This document shows positions 21,071-33,123 of a DNA stretch of 64,000 nucleotides, one piece after another. The position numbers and the translations under genes were made by a program. This stretch comes from Mytilisepta virgata. Taxonomy: Eukaryota > Mollusca > Bivalvia > Mytilida > Mytilidae. The stretch spans positions 121,280,614-121,344,613 of the forward strand of contig CM051521.1 of NCBI GenBank assembly GCA_028015205.1. Reading direction: 5' to 3'. Within the stretch, counting starts at the first letter, position 1. Each line of letters opens with the position of its first letter. The notes under the pieces were generated by a model. That model saw only the letters and a list, made by a program, of their open reading frames with translations. It was not told where the DNA came from and did not search any database.

Positions 21071-22554
21071 TACCGTGGATCAGTGGTTCAGATCGATTTT
21101 GACTGATTGATTGCAGCAATACACAACCGATAGATTGATTACACCAGTTTGGCAATGTTATGATGTTACACTTGAGTGATCATCCATTGGACTAATTCTA
21201 TTGATTTTATATCGCATTACATTATTTATTAGATGTTGATTTCATGTGATTATTAATTTTGACTGAGGTCAATTTAGAAGACTAGCATTATTATTGCATT
21301 GATAGAAGCTGATTATTGGAACTTGTAATAATAACTGACGTTGAAATTTCAAATTTGATTTTTATTTAATTATTATTAGATTTGTACTTGTACTGATTGA
21401 ATGAAATAGTGTTGAGTACTGTAGTTACTTGTAAAGTGTATAGATCCATTGCTTTTGTTTACTTTTTAACATAAATTTTAAAGCTAGAATTCTTATATTG
21501 AACTTAAAGTTTAAATTTTGAATTTGAGTTTAAATTTAAATTTTTCTAGCTTAAATTATAACTTAAGTTTAAACTTAAAATTTCAGAATAGCTATTTTTT
21601 TAACTTGATTTTTTTCTTCAATTATTTGAAATAATGATTGTTTTTCAAGTTTTAAATTTTGAAAATTAATTTTCAGTAGTTAATACAGCTGTAAATTAAA
21701 AAAAAAAAAAACATTGTACTTGATATTTGAAACTTGTTTTGTTTCCTTGAATTTGTTTTAACATAATGTAGTGTATGAAAGACTTGTACTTAAATTTCAG
21801 AGATAATATTGTCTATCTATATGTAACTTGTATGTAAAAAAAAAAGTATTGAATGTGAAATACTTGTACTATTGTGGATATATTGTGTATTCCTTGTAAA
21901 TATTTCTTATGTAATGTGATGGCATAAATAGATTCATAACAGTGCCCAAGCCTCAGTCCACTTGATAGGTATATAGACCGGAGTATATTGCAAGTCGAAT
22001 AATATACACACTTGAGTACTCGTAAAGTTCCACAGAACTTTGCTGTCGCTGATATACACATTAAGAAAATATCAGGGTAAGTTAGGAAAGTTAGAATACG
22101 CAGGTCAGTGATATACATATTTGATACTTAGTAAGTATAGCTACAGTGTAAGCTAAGTTTCTCTGGAAGTACATACTGTTGTAGATTGCAAGTCAAGTGC
22201 TGTCTTTGTGAGAATTAGTGTTGGTCACTGGGTATTTTTGGTGTGACATAGTGTGTTGTATGGATAGGTCTGTTACTACTTTGTCCAGGTTGGCTGATAT
22301 TTGTAGGGTCTGTTGATACTTTTGTCTACTTTAGTTGATATTTTGAAGTTATATTACTGGATAACTTGATAAATATTATTTTGATTTTTAGTAAACTAGT
22401 AGTATAGCAGTTGACTTTTGAGCAGTAATTTAGCAGAACTTTTTGATCGTATAGTGTTTTAATTATTCAGATACTTTAGTAATCATTAATACTATACTTT
22501 AGCAACGTCACTGAGATATAGACAGATGCAGTAGTTTAGCAATACCTATTTATT
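21071..22554 (+). other. Gypsy leader, first unique part
   Basis: This is AT-rich non-coding sequence. It includes 21,480-21,700, a stretch of repeated AAATTTAAA/TTTAAATT phrases and a poly-A run. No protein domain was found in six frames. Confidence 0.6.
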
Positions 22555-22744
22555 ATGTCTCCCCTTCTCCAAGGGAGACATATTGTTTTAGTGATTATTA
22601 TTCTTCCTCTTCTAATCAAATTTTTTGTCCGGAACATAACTTTTTTGTTTCTTGAGCTAGCCTCATGATATTTGGAAGGTATATGCATCAGGTCATGGCG
22701 GAGTGCAGAGTACCATATTTGGGTCCCTGGGGGTCAGTCCCCAC

Positions 22745-25160
22745 CCCCTAGCCTGTAAAATGTAGGCTAAAATAACAAAATACTTAATATTTTGAAAACC
22801 ATTGTGATCCCCACCCTATAACCATATATATTATTACTCCTTATGATAAGACAAATCATTTGGTACCATAGGGGGGTCTGAGGGGGGTCATGCCCCACCC
22901 CATCAAACGATAAAATACTAAATATTCTGAAAACCATTGAGATCCCCACCCTATAACCATATATATTATTACTCCTTATGATAAGACGAATCATTTGGTA
23001 CCATAGGGGGGTCTGAGGGGAGTCATGCCCCACCCCCTCAAATGATAAAATACTAAATATTCTGAAAACCATTGAGATCCCCACCCTATAACCATATATA
23101 TTATTACTCCTTATGATAAGACGAATCATTTGGTACCATAGGGGGGTCTGAGGGGGGTCATGCCCCACCCCTTCAAATGATAAAATACTAAATATTCTGA
23201 AAACCATTGAGATCCCCAACCAATAACCATATATATTATTACTCCTTATGATAAGACGAATCATTTGGTACTATAGGGGGTCTGAGGGGGGGGGGTCATG
23301 CCCCATCCCCTTAAACGACAAAAAACTTATTATTCTGAAAACCATTGAGATCCCCACCCTATAACCATATATATTATTACTCTTTATGATAAGACGAATC
23401 ATTTGGTACCATAGGGGGTCTGAGGGGGGGTCATGCCCCACCCCCTTAAATGATAAAATACTTAATATTTTGAAAACCATTGTGATCCCCACCCTATAAC
23501 CATATATATTATTACTCCTTATGATAAGACAAATCATTTGGTACCATAGGGGGGTCTGAGGGGGGTCATGCCCCACCCCATCAAACGATAAAATACTAAA
23601 TATTCTGAAAACCATTGAGATCCCCACCCTATAACCATATATATTATTACTCCTTATGATAAGACGAATCATTTGGTACCATAGGGGGGTCTGAGGGGAG
23701 TCATGCCCCACCCCCTCAAATGATAAAATACTAAATATTCTGAAAACCATTGAGATCCCCACCCTATAACCATATATATTATTACTCCTTATGATAAGAC
23801 GAATCATTTGGTACCATAGGGGGGTCTGAGGGGGGTCATGCCCCACCCCTTCAAATGATAAAATACTAAATATTCTGAAAACCATTGAGATCCCCAACCA
23901 ATAACCATATATATTATTACTCTTTATGATAAGACGAATCATTTGGTACCATAGGGGGTCTGAGGGGGGGTCATGCCCCACCCCCTCAAATGACAAAATA
24001 CTTATTATTCTGAAAACCATTGAGATCCCCACCCTATAACCATATATATTATTACTCCTTATGATAAGACGAATCATTTGGTACTATAGGGGGTCTGAGG
24101 GGGGGGGGTCATGCCCCATCCCCTTAAACGACAAAATACTTATTATTCTGAAAACCATTGAGATCCCCACCCTATAACCATATATATTATTACTCCTTAT
24201 GATAAGACGAATCATTTGGTACCATAGGGGGTCTGAGGGGGGTCATGCCCCACCCCCTTAAATGATAAAATACTTAATATTTTGAAAACCATTGTGATCC
24301 CCACCCTATAACCATATATATTATTACTCCTTATGATAAGACAAATCATTTGGTACCATAGGGGGGTCTGAGGGGGGTCATGCCCCACCCCCTCAAACGA
24401 TAAAATACTAAATATTCTGAAAACCATTGAGATCCCCACCCTATAACCATATATATTATTACTCCTTATGATAAGACGAATCATTTGGTACCATAGGGGG
24501 GTCTGAGGGGGGTCATGCCCCACCCCCTCAAATGATAAAATACTAAATATTCTGAAAACCATTGAGATCCCCACCCTATAACCATATATATTATTACTCC
24601 TTATGATAAGACGAATCATTTGGTACCATAGGGGGGTCTGAGGGGGGTCACGCCCCACCCCTTCAAATGATAAAATACTAAATATTCTGAAAACCATCGA
24701 GATCCCCAACCAATAACCATATATATTATTACTCTTTATGATAAGACGAATCATTTGGTACCATAGGGGGGTCTGAGGGGGGGTCATGCCCACCCCCTCA
24801 ATTGACAAAATACTTATTATTCTGAAAACCATTGAGATCCCCACCCTATAACCATATATATTATTACTCCTTATGATAAGACGAATCATTTGGTACCATA
24901 GGGGGTCTGAGGGGGGGTCATGCCCCACCCCCTTAAATGATAAAATACTTAATATTTTGAAAACCATTGTGATCCCCACCCTATAACCATATATATTATT
25001 ACTCCTTATGATAAGACAAATCATTTGGTACCATAGGGGGGTCTGAGGGGGGTCATGCCCCACCCCCTCAAACGATAAAATACTAAATATTCTGAAAACC
25101 ATTGAGATCCCCACCCTATAACCATATATATTATTACTCCTTATGATAAGACGAATCATT
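22745..25160. repeat. 135/136-bp tandem array (about 18 copies)
   Basis: Units contain GATCCCCACCCTATAACCAT, ATTATTACTCCTTATGATAA, ATTTGGTACCATAGGGGG and TCATGCCCCACCCC. Because the period is often 135 bp, a multiple of three, long minus-strand frames appear (MIRLIIRSNNIYGYRVGIS... repeated). They are by-products of the repeat. Sub-types recur in blocks (for example the CACCCCATCAAACG variant and the CAACCAATAACC variant), so there is a higher-order structure of about five units. Confidence 0.92.
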
Positions 25161-27779
25161 TGGCTCAAGACCTGCAATGAACTTTGACCTGAGGGATACA
25201 AAAGAAGTCCATTAAAAAATTTATAATTGCACCATGATATATGGACCTACTGTAACAAAACCAACCATGATAACAGAATAACTAGTGTTGTTTTAAAGGT
25301 GTATTTACCTGAGACATTTGACATAGAAATATTGAAAGGATTAAATGAATAAAACCAAGAAAATTTTTATTCTACATGGAGAGCATGAAAGAGGTACATT
25401 TTACTTTGCGGAAGGAGACTTTTTTACCATGGCTCGTGATTTCTAAAATTACGGAAAAAGTAGACTGACTTCACACCCCGAGATTTTAACTGGATATGTG
25501 CCATTGTATGGCGATCGTTTTGAGCCATCTCCCATGTTTCAACGAAACGTACAGACTTAATGGCAGCCTATTATTTCATGACTTCTGTAACAGGAAAACA
25601 ATTGCGCGGCTTGACCCAACTTGACGTCATGATCTCAAACGTGTGTAAAGGAATATTTTGTGATGCTGATCCATCCTGTAAAAAACTGATGGAGAAACTA
25701 GGGTCAGTATAATTCCTTAAGTATGTATTTAACACAAAAAGTATAAAATATTTGCATACGGTCCAAAACTTTAATGTGATGCTTAAAAAAAGAATGCAAA
25801 AGAGGTGAAAATGGGGTTTTCTAAATTTGAACAGTCCATATGTAATGTAAATCTTGTGCAATAATTTTTTTTACATATATTATAAAGTAAAATGAAAAAA
25901 ATTATTGTTTTTTTTACTAAAATCTTTAAAAAAATTGTCATTCCTTAAAATTCTAGAAACCCAAATACCCCCCCCCCCCCAACCGGAAGTTGTAATATGT
26001 ATGATGTAAACATTGAAACACATGTGTTTGTGTGAATAAATACACAGGGATTTTGCATTGCTATTAATAATATATTACAGGTCAGTTATTGTATGATGAA
26101 AAATTCTCACTATAAGCAGGAAACACATGCTTTTTATTTAGATGTATCAATTTTGGCGAGACTACATACATGTCATGTAACAAGGACAATTGTTAACACG
26201 AACAGGTGGTTGCATTGAAAACCACAGCTAAATAATTGTAACATTAGATGAATGTATTTAATGGAAATAGGTGCAAAGAGACCTATATCATCCACAAATC
26301 CCTTTCAACAAGAATTTTAAACCAACATTTACCAATAACAGGTTCAATAAATTCTTGTGATTTAGAATTTGCAGTTTGTCAATTGTAAAGGGGAGTAACT
26401 CATTATGACAGCATGTAACTTAAATGTACATGTATTACTGAATTTATTTGGTTTTTAAACTTTTAATATCAGGCAGCAAAATGGACTGTCCTATTGTTCC
26501 TGTAAATTTATAAGCTTATACATTTATACACATACTGATGAATTATTTAAAAGTGCACATGTGATTGTGTAATGGAAAAAATTCATTCTCCTTGGTTGCT
26601 ATGCATTTTTTCCTCAATGCAAATCCTTGGTTACTACTTGTAGATTAATATTTTTTTCTTTAATCATTTATCGTTGAAATGTTAAGGATAGGACTAATTG
26701 GGTTTTACAATACTTGGTGACGTCATAAAGTTATGACATCATAATTCATATAACATCATAATTTGTTCGCCTTCAAGATATTTACATTTCTCAGACATAG
26801 AAACTGCAAATTTTTAAATAGCTGTAAAATTGTTAATACTGGGCAGATTTTGACATTTGACCCCATTTTAGATTCGTCTTTACATAATCTAGCTATTAGT
26901 TAAAAAATATTGAACTTTTTTGTGAACATGTGAAAATTTCAAGCTGAAACTTTTAAAATGACGGATAATAATTTTCAAAATTTGCAATATTTCAGCCTAA
27001 AAAAATATAAAAAAGTTACCTTTATTTGTCTGTTATATGATTTTTTTAAAAGTATAAATATTAATGATAATTTTAGAAGGCATTAGTGAGTTCCAAAGAG
27101 TAAACTGAGGCTCTAAATATATCAGTAATGAATCTTGGTTTTTTCACTGATTTTTGGTTTTTATTCATGAAATAAACATGTTTGCTTTACGCCCAAATTT
27201 ATGCTGAATCTTTCTTATTTTCTTTCAGATCTGAAAAATATTGCACAGTTATGTTCAGAAAAAGCTTCCGCACCAACCAAATACCATAATGTAGAGAAAA
27301 TTTATATGTCATATTTCAATATGGCTCAAGACCTGCAATGAACTTTGACCTGAGGGATACAAAAGAAGTCCATTAAAAAATTTATAATTGCACCATGATA
27401 TATGGACCTACTGTAACAAAACCAACCATGATAACAGAATAACTAGTGTTGTTTTAAAGGTGTATTTACCTGAGACATTTGACATAGAAATATTGAAAGG
27501 ATTAAATGAATAAAACCAAGAAAATTTTTATTCTACATGGAGAGCATGAAAGAGGTACATTTTACTTTGCGGAAGGAGACTTTTTTACCATGGCTCGTGA
27601 TTTCTAAAATTACGGAAAAAGTAGACTGACTTCACACCCCGAGATTTTAACTGGATATGTGCCATTGTATGGCGATCGTTTTGAGCCATCTCCCATGTTT
27701 CAACGAAACGTACAGACTTAATGGCAGCCTATTATTTCATGACTTCTGTAACAGGAAAACAATTGCGCGGCTTGACCCA
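25161..27779. mobile_element. Unit with identical 458-bp direct repeats inserted in the array
   Basis: TGGCTCAAGACC...GCGGCTTGACCCA occurs at 25,161-25,618 and 27,322-27,779 without a difference seen by eye. The ends are imperfect inverted repeats (TGGCTCAAG against CTTGACCCA) and of TG...CA form, as in LTRs. The array monomer ATCATTTGGTACC is split exactly here. The target duplication is 2 bp if the ends are TG/CA and up to 6 bp (ATTTGG) if the ends are set inward. The interior (25,619-27,321) is non-coding, with no clear primer-binding site or polypurine tract. A small non-autonomous LTR-type element is the best guess. Confidence 0.55.
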
Positions 27780-28012
27780 TTTGGTACCATAGGGGGTCTG
27801 AGGGGGGGTCATGCCCCACCCCCTTAAATGATAAAATACTTAATATTTTGAAAACCATTGTGATCCCCACCCTATAACCATATATATTATTACTCCTTAT
27901 GATAAGACAAATCATTTGGTACCATAGGGGGGTCTGAGGGGGGTCATGCCCCACCCCCTCAAATGATAAAATACTAAATATTCTGAAAACCATTGAGATC
28001 CCAACCCAATAG
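27780..28012. repeat. Continuation of the 135-bp array after the insertion
   Basis: About 1.7 further units begin TTTGGTACCATAGGGGGTCT, completing the monomer cut at 25,160. The last unit ends at GATCCCAACCCAATAG and the Helitron-like flank begins. Confidence 0.9.
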
Positions 28013-28652
28013 TGTTCTTCTTCCTCTTCTAATCAAATTTTTTGTCCGGAACATAACTTTTTTGTTTCTTGAGCTAGCCTCATGATATTTGGAAGGTATA
28101 TGCATCAGGTCAAGGCGGAGTGCAGAGTACCACATTTGGGTCCCTGGGGGTCAGTCCCCACCCCCTAGCCTACATTATCTTGGAAAGGGTTGAAATCCCC
28201 ACCCTTAAACCATATATTTTATTATTCATGATAACAAGACAAGTTGAATGCAGTATACATCTGAGCCCCGGGGGTCATCCCCTACCCCTCAAGACCAGAA
28301 ACCTTAATTTATCTTAAAAATGGTTGAGATCCCCTCCACAAAAGTATATATTTCCTTATTCACAATGAAAAGACAAGTTGAATGCAATATGTCTTGGCCC
28401 CAGGGGGTCATCCCACCCCCTCAAGACCAAAAACCTTAATTTATCTTAAAAATGGTTCAGATCCCTTCCCCAAAACTATATATTACCTTATTAATTCCTT
28501 GTTAAAGCACATATCTGTAGGTAACTACATGTATTATGTACCATAGCTCTTAATTTGCCACCTTGATGATCCCTAAAAAATGTTAAAAAAACTATGGGTA
28601 TGGAAGGGGAGACATCAGTTTTAGCGTGCTAAAACAGTCCAGCATGCTGGAC

Positions 28653-29400
28653 TCCTGTGACAACAGTACCTCTAGTTGCAAGTTTGTTTTCAGTATCTTC
28701 AGTAGTGACTGATACCAGATTGAAAAGACATATTAGTTATTATTTACTAGTACTTAGTTACTTATACTATTTCGTGCATGTAGTATTAGTGAGTCGAACT
28801 TTGTTGGGTACAAGTTGTATACATCTGGTGAGTATTTGGTGTATGCAATTTGCAGAGGAAAGCAGAGGTAGGAACTAGCCAACAGGTACGTGACTATATT
28901 ATAGTTAGCTTACTATTATATATAAGTGGTGTGTTTTCATGACAAGAACCTTTTATTGCAGTAGTTTATGCACGTGATAAGCATTGACCAGGAATCCATC
29001 TTTGGTTAAAATCGCCTATACATTTATGTTGTAATCAACTATTGCGGTTTAGGAACCAGTAGTGGTTATTTACCAAGAGGCATACAGATGTCATTTGAGA
29101 TATATATATGTTCATTCATAGTTTTGATTTCAGTCCATTGCTTTGCTTTTGCGGACTAGTGGCTTACTTATATATCTAATCTGTTGATATTTCAGTTTCA
29201 CGAAGGAGTTGCTAAGTGTTAATTTGATTCTTAATATATGTAATCTTATTTCAGACTCACTTTACACTGTATTGTTTTTTTTTCGGTTGATAGTACCGGA
29301 AATTAAAATTTATTTTCACTTTTAGATATTGGACAGCTAATTGTCTTTATTTCAATTTGCAGATTTTTTTTCTAATTTAGGGAATATTAATACTTCCTTG
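28653..29400 (+). other. Gypsy leader, second unique part
   Basis: This is non-coding AT-rich sequence. A GCAGAGGTAGG near 28,863 and an ACAGGTACGTG near 28,883 look like possible splice donors, in view of the acceptor-like array that follows. No domain found. Confidence 0.4.
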
Positions 29401-29835
29401 TGTCTTCTGTTTAGATAATTTTGTTTCTATTTCAGATAATTTTGTTTCTATTTCAGATAACTTTGTTTCTATTTCAGATAATTTTGTTTCTATTTCAGAT
29501 AACTTTATTTCTATTTCAGATAATTTTGTTTCTATTTCAGATAACTTTGTTTCTATTTCAGATAAGTTTGTCTTTGTTCAGAATTTATATTTTTTTGCTT
29601 TTCCGAAATCTTTGTTTTGCCTTTCAGGAAATTTTATTTCTATTTCAGAAATATATTGTTTCTGTTTTCAGATAAGTTTATTTATTTTCCAGCAGTAATT
29701 TTTTTCACTATTTGTTTCTGTTTCAGATAAATATTTCTTTTTCAGCAATAATTCATTTTTTTGTTATTTGTTTCTCATTTCAGAAACCTAACTGATATTT
29801 TAGATATTTGTTTCTTATTGCAGAATATTTTGCTT
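29401..29835 (+). repeat. Array of polypyrimidine-CAG units just upstream of gag
   Basis: A 24-bp unit GTTTCTATTTCAGATAA (with TTTT or CTTT after it) is repeated seven times at about 29,421-29,575. Looser relatives follow (TTTGCCTTTCAGG, TTCTGTTTTCAG, TTTCTCATTTCAG, TTCTTATTGCAG, TTTTGCTTTTCAG), about 17 in all. Each looks like a 3-prime splice site. The last lies about 50 nt before the gag ATG. Confidence 0.8.
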
Positions 29836-29883
29836 TTCAGAAATTATTTTTATATGTAGATTATCAAGTATATTTATATCATC

Positions 29884-30327
29884 ATGTCGGATTATTTGTC
29901 AAAGGAGGAGATTGACAACATAGTATCTGTATTTAAGGATATGGACATCAAACCATCAGCACAGACACCAGATGACTTCAAAGCGTGGATGGAAGAATAC
30001 AAAGATGATGAATTATGGGATGCATACTTACCCAGAATATCTACGTTTGCCGGAGATGGAAACACTGGAACACCATACGATATGTGGAGATACGAGGTGC
30101 AATGTCTTATAAGAACTGGTAACACACATGATACTATCAAAGCAGCCATCAGACGATCATTACGAGGTCATGCTAGCAAGATACCTATGCGACTTGGCAC
30201 AGATGCAACAATTGATGACATCATGGATAAAATGGACAGCATCTATGGATCAGTATTCCCAGCAGAAGCTTTACTTGGACAGTTTTACACCGCCAGACAG
30301 AATGATGATGAAGATGTTGCTTCATGA
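29884..30327 (+). pseudogene. Gypsy Gag, N-terminal part
   Basis: The frame starts MSDYLSKEEIDNIVSVF and includes DMWRYEVQCLIRTG and IRRSLRGHASKIPMRLG, the Gypsy/Arc-type capsid (retrotrans_gag-like) region. The last codon before the stop is at 30,324 and TGA follows at 30,325-30,327. The same frame stays open afterwards through 30,400, with the rest of the capsid. A single base change probably made the stop. Read-through as a natural Gag/Pol device is less likely, because the stop is inside the capsid domain. Confidence 0.85.
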
Positions 30328-33123
30328 GGTTGCAGGCTAGAAGAGATATTAAGCCAGGCAAAGAACAGAAGAAACATCACAGATGAACATATCAACGATA
30401 TGCTCACCTCCAAGTTCTTTGAAGGATTAAGACCGGAACTGAAGAATGTCGCCCGATATAAGAAGGATACCATCAACGACGTTCAGATGTTATTACGAGC
30501 ATTGAGAGAAATCGAAAATGAGCACAACTTGAAACCAGTACTGAAGAAGAAGTCATCTCCAGTAAAACAAGCAACAACGTCTACTGAGAATAAACAGATT
30601 CAACAACTCACAGCATTGGTGAAACAACTCTCACAGGACATCAAGTCTTTGAAGAACGATAGAGGAATGGTGCAACCAACTAGTAACATCAGATGGATAC
30701 AACGTAAAACACCACAGCGTCCAGACGAAACCATCATACATCGATCATTAATCAAGAACAAACGACAGAGAAAACATCAGTCAGAGATTATTTGTTGGCG
30801 ATGTCGACAACCTGGACATATCGCTGCAGGCTGTAACGTCCGCTTAGATCATTCCAGAAAAACAGAAAGATCATTGAATCTCCAACAAGACTTTATTATG
30901 GAGCATAATACAGATCTACACAATGCTAAAATACCAGGCCTTCTTGGTTCACCAAATGAAGTTTCAGTTACTGTTAACGGCATCATAACAACAGGGCTGT
31001 TAGATACTGGGTCAACTGTATCGACGATAAGTGAGGGATTCTACAATCATCATCTCTCCAATATACCTCTACAATCACTCAGCTACTTACTGAACATCGA
31101 ATGTGCCGATGGACAGCAGTTACCCTACAAAGGTTACATCGAGGCAGACTTACAACTTCATGGAACTGCAGCTAAGAATACATACCCGGGACTTTTCCTA
31201 ATTATTCCAGACAGCGATTACCACAATAATGTTCCTGTCCTAATTGGTACCAATATCCTGGCTGAAGTAATGAAAGATGTCAAAAATCAGCATGGACAAC
31301 GATTTCTCCAAGACGCCAAACTTCAGACACCATACTACTTAGCATTTAGATGTATGGCACTTAGAGACAAGGAGTTAGAAAGACAACATAACAGACTGGC
31401 GTTGATCAAGTCAGCTGAGACCAGGCCGATTACCATACAAGCAAATTCAGAAATTGTCATACAAGGTTATATGGACAAGATGTTACCATATCCAACGACA
31501 ATATCCATGCTCCATGTTACATCGAATTCAGCGATTCCCAATGACCTAGATATAGTACCATCAGTTGTGACATATGACCAGGATAAATTAGAAAACATCC
31601 CTGTTCACATATCCAACATAACTACCAGGACAGTTACCATCGCTCCTAAAGCCATTCTATGTGAACTTCAACCTGTATCAGTACAACAAGAACAAGTTAA
31701 ACCAGAGGATGAAGTATTCAGTGACATCTTCAAAGACATCAACCTTCCTGATGATACACTTACAGCTGACGAACTTGTCAAAGGAAAGAACCTGATACAT
31801 AGATACAACGACATATTTTCAAAGAACGATACAGATATTGGTTACACGTCGTTGGTAAAACATCGAATAGACCTCACAGATGATACTCCATTCAAACAAC
31901 GACACAGACGCATACCACCATCAATGCTTGAAGAAGTTAGAAATCATTTACAACAACTGTTATCAGCAGGCATCATTAGACGTTCACATTCACCATGGTC
32001 ATCCAACGTCGTCCTTGTTAGAAAGAAAGATGGCAAGCTGCGCATGTGCGTTGATTATCGTCAGCTTAATCAACGAACCATCAAAGATTCATATGCACTT
32101 CCACGTATAGATGAAATCTTGGACTCCCTTGGTGGCAACAAAATTTTTACAGTCCTTGACATGAAGTCTGGATATCATCAGCTGGACATTGAAAAAGAGC
32201 ATAAGCAGCGTACTGCTTTTACAGTGGGACCACTAGGATTCTTCGAGTTCAACCGGATGCCATTTGGGTTAGCAAATTCACCTGCTACTTACCAGAGATT
32301 AATGGAAGAATGCCTGGGCGACTTGCACACCAGAATCTGTTTTATCTACTTGGATGACCTTATCATCTTCTCCAGAACATTAGATGAACATCTAGACAGA
32401 CTTGAAAAAGTATTTCAACGCCTACGAGAAGTCGGACTTAAGTTGTGTCCAAAGAAATGTTCATTTTTCCAGCGCAAAGTCAAATACATTGGACATATTG
32501 TGTCAGAAAATGGAGTGGAGCCCGATCCTGAGAAAATCGACAAAGTAGTTAATTGGCCGAAACCAAGTACAGCAGAAGAAGTCCGCAAATTCCTAGGTTT
32601 CGTCGGCTACTATAGAAAATTTATTAAAGATTTCTCCAAAATAGCTCGACCCCTCACAGACTTAATGCCACCTACCGGAAGAAAAATAAAAGGAAAAAAA
32701 ACCAAGAAAGAGCAGAAACCTTGGCACTGGAATCAGGAACAGGAAACAGCATTCCAACGACTTAAGCAACACCTTTTAACACCACCAATACTTAGTTTTC
32801 CTGACTATGAACACCCATTTGAGCTCCATACTGATGCCTCTAGTAATGGACTTGGGGCAGTTCTTTACCAGACACAAGATGGAAAACAAAGAGTCATAGC
32901 ATATGCCAGTAGAGGACTGTCGAAATCAGAGAAAAATTATCCTGTCCACAAGCAAGAGTTCCTGGCATTAAAATGGGCTGTCACCGAGAAGTTTAAAGAT
33001 TATCTGTACGGCCAGAAGTTCACAGTACTCACAGATAATAATCCTGACTTATGCACTGTCATCTGCAAAATTAGATGCCACCGGACATCGTTGGCTAGCG
33101 GCATTGGCATCTTTCAACTTTAA
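30328..33123 (+). pseudogene. Gypsy Gag C-term, protease, RT and RNase H
   Basis: Open in frame from 30,328; the first ATG is at 30,400. Counting from that ATG: capsid end with FFEGLRPELKNVARY (about residue 4), CCHC knuckle CWRCRQPGHIAAGC (about 133), protease GLLDTGSTVSTIS (about 199), RT with RMCVDYRQLNQRT (about 548), MPFGLANSPATYQ, and the catalytic box IYLDDLIIFS (about 649). RNase H has HTDASSNGLGAVLYQ (about 811) and LTDNNP (about 877). After LTDNNP two bases appear to be missing, so the frame ends at 33,123 in unrelated residues. Pol continues in another frame. Confidence 0.93.

Larger units (their letters stand above)
22555..28652 (+). mobile_element. Helitron-like (HLE/'pearl'-type) candidate carrying a 135-bp array
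   Basis: The left end ATGTCTCCCCTTC (22,555) is matched by GAAGGGGAGACAT at 28,603-28,615. The left end itself folds (ATGTCTCCC...GGGAGACAT). The right end is followed by two hairpins, GTTTTAGCGTGCTAAAAC (28,618-28,635) and the perfect palindrome GTCCAGCATGCTGGAC (28,637-28,652). Flanks of about 130 bp containing TTTTTTGTCCGGAACATAAC occur at both sides of the array (22,610-22,740 and 28,018-28,170). Non-autonomous Helitron-related elements of bivalves carry central tandem repeats and 3-prime hairpins, which fits. No helicase gene is present. Confidence 0.55.

Noticed and set aside
22767..25201. Long minus-strand frames with a repeated 45-residue motif (MIRLIIRSNNIYGY...)
   Set aside because: The period of 135 bp is divisible by three, so a stop-free frame stays open along the array. 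Variants with 136-bp units break it, as expected of a by-product.
30325..30327. Gypsy gag stop as programmed read-through
   Set aside because: The stop lies inside the capsid domain rather than at the Gag/Pol boundary, and the frame is the same on both sides, so a simple nonsense change is the better reading.
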